Shown here: positions 36,401-48,400 of the stretch, one piece after another
Numbering within the stretch: the first letter of the stretch is position 1
Layout of the letters: every line of letters begins with the position of its first letter
Assembly (NCBI GenBank): GCA_029706075.1
Contig: JAINUG010000026.1
Span: 2,959,001 to 3,023,000, forward strand
Source of the DNA: Aldrovandia affinis
Taxonomy: Eukaryota > Chordata > Actinopteri > Notacanthiformes > Halosauridae
Direction: 5' to 3'
DNA length: 64,000 nt
Made by a program: the position numbers and the translations under genes
The notes under the pieces: model-generated
The model's input: the letters and a program-made list of their open reading frames with translations, nothing else
Databases searched by the model: none
Told to the model about the DNA's origin: nothing

Positions 36401-39400
36401 GTGAAGCATGACGTCTTCTGAACTACTCACAGCAAGATGCAATATTTAAAAGGGAGATCAACAGAACACTTAGGGTACTTAAATTAAATAAAAAATTAAA
36501 TAAAAAAACAATGCAAAAAGCCTGGTCTAAGAGGGGTTTCTCCTGCATTCCCCCCAGAAAGGCTCCATATGTGATTACTCAGAGAGCCACAGTGACACCA
36601 ACAGGCACACACCAAACACTAAAGCCCATGTAGTACTTCTCACCTACAACAGCGACACACGCTCATGCATCAGCACACACATAGAACACAAATGATATAA
36701 CCCGAAAACACACACAATCATACAGAGTATGTGTGGCCCAACTCTTTATTAGAGCTGGTATATTTAAGACCCCTGCTCACCAGGTACAAAAGAGATAACG
36801 CTCTCCAGCATGGCCTGCGAAGTACCAGCACCAACCCCGCTCTGCCAGACGTTCCCAACAGGACAGAGTACACTGTGCCAAACTCCGCTTCCCCGGACCT
36901 TCTGAGCAGGACAGAGGAAATGGCCCCGATTTTCAAAGGTCCCTAATAAAGTGGCTGCTGAAAACTGGGAGGTATGCAGGGAAAACTATGTTGCGATTCT
37001 CCATGAGCAGATCGCAGCAGCTCTGTCCGTTTCCTTTCCTCAGAGCTCTACCTCACACAGCATGGCGTGATCGTCAAGACAAGCCCAGTGTGAAAAAGTT
37101 CCCCTTTTTCCTGGAATAAAATAGAAACAAAGATTGCAGCTGGCAGCTCCCATAATGAGGCTTAATCAGTATGCAGCTGATTAAAGCCGTATGCAAATAC
37201 TCCCTCCTCGTTAGCGCCGCAGAGCGTGCTTTGAAGTCCTGTGTGCAATTCATTACGCACAGAGCACTGAAAGCTTTCTGCATAATTTAAATCTCCCATA
37301 AATATTTATCATCTCATTAGCATATTAATTGGATAACCTTTTTTTTTTTTTTTTTTTTTTTTTTAATAAAGAGGAAATGAATTCCAACCCAGCACAGCAG
37401 TAAGGGCAAGTGACAGGAGGCCACATAACCAGCAGAGTGTGGGTTCTATGGTTAGGTGGAAGGGAAGGACGTCGAGCATGCAAGCACGCACACGATCCAA
37501 ATGCAAGTGTGTGTGTGGGGGCAGAGAAACCAGTCCAAATACAGGCTGATCCAATTCCGTCTAGGACAAAAGAAGCCTGCCTCTCAAAATGTTAAGACAA
37601 ATTGGGACTGTGCACTATTCCACACCAAGCAATATACACACAACACAAAATAATTTACATTAGTTAAGCATACACATGCATCTGTATAGAGGGGGGGGGG
37701 GGAGAAATTTACATATTTATACATCTTTACATTTCCACGGCTGTTAATATCAGCCGTTAACTTGGGATTATAGGTCAGGCTTTGAAGTCAGACATTAGTT
37801 AGAATGCCTCAGGAAATGTACCATGCCAGTGGTACATCACAGCCAGTGATTTAAGTTAAAGTTTTTTGTCTTTCTAAGGGGAAGGGGCCAAGTAATAATT
37901 TCAGACAGCTGAACTCCATGACCACTGCTGTTTTTAGCCAAAAATAATCGCAACCAACACGCCAACCATAGACCAAGAGAGAAAATGTATTGTACAGCAT
38001 GACACCTTACTTTTCCAAGATGGATTTGTGTTTAAAAATATTGCTACAAAGCAGAGGGAAATAAAGACTCAAATAGGTCCTACAGCTCAGGAAAAAAAAT
38101 TGAAACTAGCAATTTCTCTCTTGTAACATCATTGTTGCCATGACTACAGTTCTATTCAAATACATAAAAACCACACCATGAGAGCTTTGTAGATGGGAGG
38201 AAAAATTAAAACACAGAGGTGAGGAAAATAAATTTGCATTTTGCTGCTGCTATGGTTCCACAAAAAAAAAACTAATTACTATACAATACATTATGCAAAT
38301 ACTTCAATTAATAGAATTTTAAATTGCCGATTAATTAGCTTCCTCTTATTGTAGCCCTGAATGAATAATGTGTTGCAGATATGAAAGCGAGGACAGAATT
38401 ATGGTTCTTTGTGAAGTAGCAAGAACAGACGTTGAGAAAATTATGTATATTCAAATACCAGAAAAATTCAAATTCATCTATGTAAAAAAATAAAACTGAG
38501 TAAATGTCAAATTCACTGCTGACCACCTATCCCTTTAAATCACCAGAAAGCCAGTAACCCAAACCAAATCTAACCTAACTGCTGGCACACTCACAGTTTT
38601 TCAGAGCAGGAATCACACCCATATCGTCCCCATACATAGTTTTTGTGTAAGACGGCAGGCATAATGTCCTCCAGGTAGATGCTTCAATGGGCCTGAAATT
38701 CCTTTTCATCTGCAGCTTCCAGAAGGCTTTGATGTACCTTTGCCAAACACACCTGCCTGTACCAACACAGATCTGCACTTTTCACACATACAATCACACA
38801 CAACTGGACTACTGTCAACACACACAGGCTTCAGTAGAGTGCCACAAAAGCACATTATGATAGCGCTCTTTGAAAAGGTTGCTACAAGCTGTAAGGTAAT
38901 ACACTGCCTGTCCCCAAAATAAGTCACACTCCAATATTTCGTTGGACCGCCTTTAGCTTTGATTACGGCACGCATTCGCCGTGGCATCATTTCGATAAGC
39001 TTCTGCAATGTCACAACATTTATTTCTGTCCAGAGTTGCATAGATTTTTCGCCAATATCTTGTATTGATGATGGGAGAGTCGGACCGCTGCGCAAAGTCT
39101 TCTCCAGCACATCCCAAAGATTCTCAATGGGGTTAAGGTCTGGACTCTGTGGTGGCCAATCCATGTGTGAAAATGATGTCTCATGCTCCCTGAACCATTC
39201 TTTCACAATTTGAGCCCGATGAATCATAGCATTGTCATCTTGGAATATGCCCGTGCCATCAGGGAAGAAAAAATCCATTGATGGAAAAACCTGGTCATTC
39301 AGTATATTCAGGTAGTCAGCTGACCTCATTCTTTGGGCACATAACGTTGCTGAACCTAGACCTGACCAACTGCAGCAACCCCAGATCATAACACTGCCCC

Positions 39401-42400
39401 CACAGGCTTGTACAGTAGGCACTAGGCATGATGGGTGCATCACTTCATCCGCCTCTCTTCTTACCCTGATGCGCCCATCACTCTGGAACAGGGTAAATCT
39501 GGACTCATCAGACCACATGACATTCTTCCATTGCTCCAATCTTTATGCTCCCTAGCAAATTGAAGCCTTTTTTACAATTAGCCTCACTGACAAGTGGTTT
39601 TCTTAAGGCTACACAGCTGTTTAGTCCCAATCCCTTGAGTTCCCTTCGCATTGTGCGTGTGGAAATGCTCTTACTTTCACTATTAAACATAGCCGTGAGT
39701 TCTACTGTTGATTTTTTACGATATGATTTCACCAAACGTTTAAGTGATCGCCGATCGCGATCATTCAAGATTTTTTTCCAACCACATTTCTTCCTCGAAG
39801 ATGATGGATCACCACTATCCTTCCAGGTTTTAATAATGCGTTGGACAGTTCTTAACCCAATTTTAGTAGTTTCAGCAATCTCCTTAGTTATTTTCTTTGC
39901 TTGATGCAAGCCAATAATTTGACCCTTCTGAAACAGATTAACATCATTTCCACGACCACAGGATATATCTTCCGAGATGGTTGTTTAAGAAATGAGAAGC
40001 TACTCACTGCATCAGTTAGGGTTAAATAACTTGTTGCCAGCTAAAACATATGAATCACTGCAGTAATTATCCAATGGAAGGCTCTTACCTATTTGCTTAG
40101 TTAAATCCAGGTGGTGACTTTTTTTTTGGCCAGGCAGTGTATTTCATTAGTTGGGACTGGGATTCTGCAGCGCCAGGACACAATTAGCTTTTACCCACAA
40201 GGGGTAGGTAGGTGGGTTTAAGTTGGCCAGGGTTCCTTAGGTTAATGCTACATGAGCTCCGTCCAACAACCACAGGCTACCAGTAGTTGTCAGTGAGAGA
40301 TATGCCTCTCCTCCAATCAGTGCAAGCTCTCCTGGAATACTGTATGGCCTCGATTGTGGAAAATAGGCATCATCTCGAGGGCAACTTGTTGCCAGCTAAA
40401 ACATTAATCACTGCAGTAATTATCCAATGGAAGGCTCTTACCTATTTGCTTAGTTAAATCCAGGTGGTGACTTTTTTTTGGGCCAGGCAGTATATGGAAA
40501 ATACACTAAATACACTAAAAGGGTACAGAGTCTGCATAATTGCTACACAGTGAGTAAGATGGTAAATCATTAACATCTTCTCTTTTACGAAACAATAATC
40601 AACATTTGGTTATTTCTATTAGCTTTGAAGCTTTATAGACACTCAATGTCACCATCTTCTTGCAAACAAGACTTCCACACACTCCTGGCTACCTTTTCCT
40701 CTAACCTCTCCTCTGCTAAATCTGCATTTTTCCTTTCCAAGATTCAATCTTCTGCTTCAAATCCTCAAAAACTCTACTCTACATTCTCCTCTCTCTCCTC
40801 ACCCCTCCTCCTCCACCACCCCCCTTCTCTCTAACCGCAAATGACTTTGCATCCTTCTTTCGCGAGAAGGTCGATGACATTCGCAACTCCTTCCCCCCAT
40901 CCTCTCTCTCATCCAACCCTCCCTCACCCATCTCGCTACCTAAACCTCTCAGCCCTCTGTCCTCCTTCTCGCCCCTCCTTGACTCGGACATCCTTGTTCA
41001 CTCCCACCGTCCCACCACCTGCCCTCTCGATCCCATTCCTTCCCCCCTCTTCCAATCCATTGTTATGGACATCCTCCCCTTTGTTTCCAATGTTATAAAC
41101 TCCTCTCTTTCTTCTGGCTCTGTCCCCTCCCATTCCTCTCCAAAACACTACAGCGGGCTGTCTATAACCAACTGTCTGCTCATCTCCTAGAGAATGACCT
41201 GCTTGATCCTAACCAATGTGGGTTCAAGGCAGGGCACTCCACAGAGAGTGCTCTCCTTGCCGTCACTGAGGCACTTCAAACGGCTAAGTCCCAATCCCTT
41301 AGCTCCGTCCTCCTCCTCCTAGACCTGTCAACTGCATTTGATACCGTGGACCACCAGATGCTGCTCTCATCTCTCATCGAGATGGGAATCTCTGGATCTG
41401 CACTGACATGGTTCAAGTCCTGCCTAGCTGACCGGTCCTACCAGGTGGCCTGGAGAGAATCCCTCTCCACTCCCCACACCCTCTCTACCAGAGTCCCGCA
41501 GGGCTCGGTGCTAGGCCCCATCCTATTTTCCCTGTACACCAAGTCACTTGGTTGTTATCTCTGCTCATGGTTTTTCTCATCACTGTTATGCCAATGAAAG
41601 TCAACTCTTTCTCACCTTCTCTCCATCTGAGACGCAAGTCCCGGCACGGATCTCTGCATGCCTGGCTGACATCTCTGCCTGGATGTCCACCCATTACCTG
41701 AAGCGGAACCTGGGGAAGACTGAGCTGCTCTTCCTCCCAGCGAAGGGCTTCCCGATGATTGATTGATTGCCGTGGAAGGCTCCATAGTGTCTCCGTCCCA
41801 GTCTGCTAGGAGTCTTGGGAGTGACCCTGGATGACCAGCTGTGCTTCTCGGGCCACATCACAGCGATCACCCGGACCTGCCGATTCTCCCTCCACAACAT
41901 CTGGAGGATCCGACCATTCCACACCCAAGAGGCCACATAACTCCTGGTCCAGGCCCTGGTGATCTCGCGTCTGGACTACTGCAATTCCTTACTGGCAGGC
42001 CTAAAGGCCTGTGCCATCAAGCCATTGCAACTAGTCAAGAATGCTGCCGCACGTCTGGTGTTCAATCAACCGAAGTTCACTCACGTCACCCCTCTACTCT
42101 CCTCTCTGCACTGGCTCCCCATCGCAGCATGCATCAGATTCAAATCACTGGTGCTTGGTTTTCAAGCGGCTAGAGCAGGGGTGTCCAAACTACGGCCCGC
42201 GGGCCAACTGCCCAGCCTCTCCCTCCAAATTAATCAATAAAAATGTTGCAAGAGATGACCAAAAATGGCGCAATCAAAGAAACGCAAGATAGAAAGTGAG
42301 TGCAGAAAATATCAGACACGGTGGGAAAATGAATATTTCTTTATAGAAGTCAAGGGGAAGTGTGTCTGTTTGATTTGCAATGATACTGTTGCAGTGATGA

Positions 42401-45400
42401 AAGAGTACAATATACGTAGGCACTACGAAACAAAACATCAGACCTACAGGTCCTACACCGGTGCTGAGCGGGCAGAGAAAGCTAAACAAATGGCAGCTAG
42501 CCTGCGAACTCAACAAGAGTATTTTTTCCGTGCTAAGAAAATACAAGAGAATGCTACCATAGCCAGCTATGAGGTAGCTCAACTTATAGCAAGACACGGG
42601 AAACCTTTTTCAGATGGTGACTTCATTAAACAGTGCCTCACTAAAGTCACAGAAATAATGTGCCCGGAAAAGATGCAAGAAATCAACAACGTGAGCATGT
42701 CCAGAAACACAGTTGTGCGCCAAATCGAAGACTTGTCTGCTAACTTAAACCACCAAGTGTCACATAAAGCTTGTGCTTTTGATTTTTACTCGATTGCATG
42801 TGACGAGAGCACAGACACCACAGACACCGCACAGCTGTTAATTTTTCTGCGAGGAGTTGACAAAAACTTTTGCATAACGGAGGAGCTGCTTGATCTCAGG
42901 AGTCTAAAGGGCACAACAACGGGTAAAGACATTTTTGAAGCTGTGTCAGATGCAATCGACAAGATGAAACTTCAATGGGACAAGCTGTGTGGAATTACAA
43001 CGGATGGAGCTGTGCGCCAAGGTGCGAGAGAGGGGAGGTGACGCTGTTAAAATGCACTGCCTCATTCACCAAGAAGCCCTCTGCGCCAAGACAGTAGGCC
43101 TACAGCTTAACAATGTGATGAACACAGTTGTGAAACCTGTCAACATAATTCGATCACGAGGGCTTTACCACAGAGAATTTCAAGCTTTCCTATCTGACAT
43201 TGAAGCGGAATACGGGGATGTACTTTACCATTCTGAAGTGCGCTGGCTCAGTCGCGGCGCTGTGCTGAAGCAGTTTTATTCCCTGAGGTCAGAAATTGAC
43301 CAGTTTTTGAAAGAGAAGGACCGACCTGTTCATGAACTAAGTGACCCTCTATGGTTGGCAGACCTGGCATTTCTTGTCGATCTTACTGATCATCTTAACA
43401 CACTGAACAAGAGCCTGCAAGGCAAAGACCAGCTTGTGCTACAACTTTACGCACACATAAAAGCATTCTGTGCCAAACTTCGTCTCTTTGAAACACAACT
43501 ACGTAACTTCAATGTTGCCCACTTCTCCGCGTTGTCCGAAGTCATGGGTGCTTTTCCAGAGGCCAAACTTTCCTCTAAAAGGGGGAAATATGTGTCTGTG
43601 ATTACGTCTCTTATAACAGAATTCAGTCAGCGCTTCCAAGACTTCTCTGTCATTGAGAAAGAAATCAGGCTGTTCTCGACTCCCTTCCTTATGGATGTAC
43701 AAGAAGTGGAAGAGAGTATGCAATTAGAACTTATCGAGATGCAGTGTGATGATTCTCTGAAGGCGCAACATCAGCTTCTCTCCCTACCTGACTTCTAGCG
43801 GAGTTTGGAAAAGGACAAGTTTCCTCTGATGCGACGCCACGCAAAAAGAATGACGAGTCTGTTCGGCTCAACATACATATGTGAGCAAACGTTTTCTCTG
43901 TTAACTCTGAACAAAAGCAGATTGAGAACCAAACTGACTGACAGCCATCTCTGTGATGTTCTTCGCATCTCAACCACCAAACTGACTCCAGACCTGCCAG
44001 CCATACTTCAGTCCAAAGCGCAGCATCACTGCTCCCACTAATTGTAAAGCTGTTCTCATTATATGTGAGCTAAAAATAATTACTCTTTTATGTCAAAAAG
44101 CTTGAACACTCATCAATTATAATAAAAGTTGATTTTAAAACAAAATTTAGTTGAAAAGTTAATACCAACAGTTTATTCACATAAATTAACATGCCCCCTA
44201 TCACTTTATATAGGGCAGTGAAGGGGGGTTTGGTCGAATAAAAAGTTGTGATGTTGTCTGTTTTCTTTTTTATTTAAGAATATTGAATTATCAGGCATAA
44301 TTTACCTACATTTGACTGATTTTGTTAATGTTAACTCCAATAGTGGCCCAGCCTTTCGTATATTTTTCTGTATGTGGCCCTCAGTTGACACCCCTGGGCT
44401 AGAGGAACTGCTCCCCCTTACCTCCAGACACTCATCACACCCTACACCCCAGCCAGACCCCTCCGCTCAGCCTCCTCTGGCAAACTGACTGTCCCATCCC
44501 TCCGGGCGCCCGGCAGCCGCTCCTGGCGGATTCCCCACCCCTCGGTAAGGTGGAACGACCTTCCGCAATCGGTCAGGACCGCGGAATCACTTGTGTGCGC
44601 TGCCTGTCAGGGACGCGATTCGAAACCCTTGTCTCTACCAGACCGGCCCTGGTCGTCAGCCTGAGCGGGGGCGGCGTTTGGCTGTCCGCCCCAGGGGGAG
44701 GGGGGAGGGAGAGCTGGCTCGGGTCCGCCGAGAACCACGGAAAGGGAGTCTCCAGAATGTGGGTGAGTGGACGAGTTCCGTTTCGGAGGAAAAGCAGAGG
44801 TCACTGCCCACGGAGAATTAGCTTGCCTCGAGTAGTCGAGCGACAGACCCGTGTGGGGAGGGTTAATCGAAATAAATAGAGGGTGCAATTGGCTACCAAA
44901 CTGGGAGGAAAACGGGAAAAAATCTGAAACAAATTTATGAAAATTATTATTATTTTTTTTTTTTTTTTTTTAAACCACCACCTTTTCAGACTCCACTACC
45001 ACTGAATTCTGTACATCTACCCAATTGTTGCATTACATTACATTACAGGCATTTGGCAGACGCTCTTATCCAGAGCGACGTACAACAAAGTGTTAACCGT
45101 AGTCAAGAACAGTTTCGCTGAAAGCCACCCTAGAGGGAAGTACAATTCCAGGTGCTAGGAGCAACCACATAGTTAAACTAAGACCCTGTAGGTAAATCTG
45201 TAGCCACAATTCAAAGGCAGCAACAAAACAATCAGTGCGGAAAATATCGGCGAAATAATGCCTAAAGCGAATACAATACATAAACTCGTAAACACGAGTG
45301 CAATACTAAACAGCTATGTCCCTAAGTTACAAAACCAGACTACAGGGAGAGGTGCACCCTGAAGAGGTGAGTCTTCAGTCGCCGCTTGAAGGTGGCCAGT

Positions 45401-48400
45401 CTCGGCTGTTCTGACTTCCACGGGAAGGTCATTCCACCATTGAGGAGCCAGAACCGACAGGAGACGTGACCGAGAAGCACAGGAGCTGAGGGGGAGAGGC
45501 ACCAGGCGTCCTGAGGTAGCAGAACGGAGTGGTCTGGCTGGTGTGTAGGGTTTGAAGATCTTGAGGAGGTATGTTGGGGCTGATTCCCTTGACTGCCTGG
45601 TATGCTAGGACCAATGTTTTGAATTTGATGCGAGCTATAACAGCCAGCCAGTGGAGGGCAGTGAGCAGGGGGGTGACATGGGAATGTCTGGGAAGGTTGT
45701 AGACCAGACGGGCTGCAGTCATCACCACTGCCTACTTGCTCAACACTTCTTGTATATGTATCCGTGCCTACTCATTTAATTAATTATTATTTTTTTTTTA
45801 TAAAATAAAATGTACTAACCTTTTCCTTCCCAGTGTTACAGGTATGGTATGCAGCTGCCTACAACGATGTCTATCACTGTATTACTGCACTGATTGTTAT
45901 GTCCGTCTACTGCAGCATCTACGGTAATGCTGGACCATGTAAGTTGCTACGCATGCGGTAGTGGGTGGAGCCATGAACTCGTGTGCGCGTCGTGGCTAGA
46001 GTTTTCAATAAAGCAACAAGCTACCAAATGCAAACGTGGTGTCGGAGTTCTCTCCTTCAAACATAATATGGGCGACGAGAATGGGTGAATTTTCACCCCC
46101 ACCGCCTCCTCCCTTCCTGGCTTTACCTAGCGAGCCTCCCGTGCCGTGGACTTGCTGGCTGGAATCGTTCGAAACCTATATCGTTGCGTTGGGCCTGGAA
46201 GACGTGAGTGAGGTCAGACAGCGGGCTCCGCTCCTACACTGTCTCGGGGCTGATTTTCAGGACCCTGGGAACTGCAGACACATATTCATAAACTATGTCT
46301 CTTGAATGCACTTTTCAGCTTCTCAGAGTGTCATTCTCTGGATAATTATTTTTCGTTGGCGCCATCAGCAGTCTGTGCACCAGTGCGTAGCTAACTTGCG
46401 GTGTTTAGCTAGTCTGTGTAAATTTAGCATTATGCACGACGAGTTCATTTGCGACCAGCTCACCAAACATTCTAACAATACAAAAGTACTGGAAAGGCTA
46501 CTGGGTGAACCAGACGACCTGACTCTCGCAAATGCAATACAGAAAGCATTCCAAATTGAATCCGCTGCAGAGTTCGCCACTCAGCTAGCTACCCCGCCCC
46601 CGGTCTTGTCTCTGCCTTCCGGACCTGTTGTACAGGCGCTCCATTGCCCGGAGTGCTCGGACAGCTCAGTCACTTTTAAACCTAGCCACTGTCAAACAAT
46701 TATTTTCCCATGTACAACTGGGTGCTCCATCCACAACACTTTTCAGCTATGGTAGCTCCAGGATCGATATCGTGGCCTCAATTCAGCTACCTGTGCGTTA
46801 CAATTCTAAGACCCTGCCTGATTTCACGTTCCATGTCTCACGGCGGGGGGCCAATCTGCTGGGCCATGATCTTTTTACCAGCTTGGGCTTTGCACTCCTT
46901 ACTGTCTCCTTTCTCTAAGTTGGACCTCCGCCAGGGTTATCTGCAGGTCCCTCTCCACCAGCAGCCAGGATCTCACAGCGTTTGTCACGCACGCTGGGGT
47001 GTTCCGGTACACAAGGATGCCTTTTGGCCTTAGCTCAGCCCCCAGTTGCTTCCAGAAGGTTATGTCCTCTATCCTCGCCGGGATCCCTGGCATAGCCATC
47101 TACCTGGACGACATTGTGGTACACGGGCCTACGGTTTCATGCCCTGATGATCATCTCCAGCAGGTGTTCACAACCCTGGTCAGCCACCATGTCACCCTCA
47201 ATGGAGAGAAATGCCTTTTCTCTGCCCGTCATTGAATTAGTTGGTTTCCGACTGTCAGCAGATGGCCTCAATCCACTTCAGTCCAACATCGACGCAATCC
47301 AGCGCATCCCTGGGCCCACCTCCGCGGCCCAGGTTGCCTCTTTCCTGGGTATGACGGCCTACTAGCTGCAGTTCCTGCCCCAGTATTCAGCTACCACCGC
47401 CCATCTGCACCAGTGCCGTTTGCCTGGACGCCGGCCTGCACAGAGGCCGTCCGCCTCCTGAAAGCCCAGCTCACCTTGCCACCTGCGCTGGCTCACTTGA
47501 ACCTCTCCAGCCCCACCCTGGTCACCTGTGATGCCTCTGCTCTTGCCATAGGTGCAGTGCTGTCTCAGCTTCAGGAGGGTGTGGAGAAGCCCATAGTGTT
47601 TGCCTCTCATGCCCTCAGCCCGACAGAGCAGAAATACTCAGTGGGTGAGCGCGAGGCTTTGGCATGTGTCTGGGGGTGCGAATGCTGGCACATGTACCTT
47701 TATGGCCGGGCGTTCACACTCCAGACTGACCACCAGGCCCTCACAGCATTACTAGCAACGTCTGGCACAGGTCACAGGCCACTCAGGCTACACCGCTGGT
47801 CTGAGCGCCTCCAGCAGTATAACTTTGAGTTGCTGTTCACCCCTGGCCGGGACAACGGTGTGGCAAATCTCTTGTCCCGCTCCATCTCTGCCCCAGTCAC
47901 CGACCCCGGTTCGGACACGGGGGAGCCGGACCTTATTCAGCTAATGCACACGCCCATCCAAGCCACTGTGTCTCTTCAGGAGCTTCAACACGAAGCGGCC
48001 GAAGTCCGAAGTGGCCTCCGTTGAATTGGTGACGTGCAGGGCCGTTGTGGACTTCCTGGATTCCCTCTTCGCTCGCTGGGGTCTGCCTCGGGTTCTGACA
48101 ACAGATAACGGGCCTCAGTTAATCTCTGCTGAGTTCACCTCCTTCCTGACAGACCGGGGCATTCGCCATATCCACACTGCATTCTACCACCCTCAGGCTA
48201 ATGGGGGTGTGCAGCGGCTGAATCAAACGTTGAAGAATGGAATCAGAGCTCACCTCGTGGATGGCGGCCAGTTCTCCACTGCCGTGCTTCAAACGCTGTT
48301 GCACTATAGAGCTACAAAGCACACCACCACTGGTTGCTCACCAGCATCCCTCATGCTAGGCTGGGAGCTACAGCTTCCCCTGGACAGGCTCCAACCTCAC

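Noticed and set aside
36718-36946. Overlapping open frames on both strands (about 70 codons)
   Set aside because: No family resemblance, no splice context. The ends (ctttattag near 36741 and ctaataaag near 36943) hint at a decayed MITE, but no clear target duplication was found.
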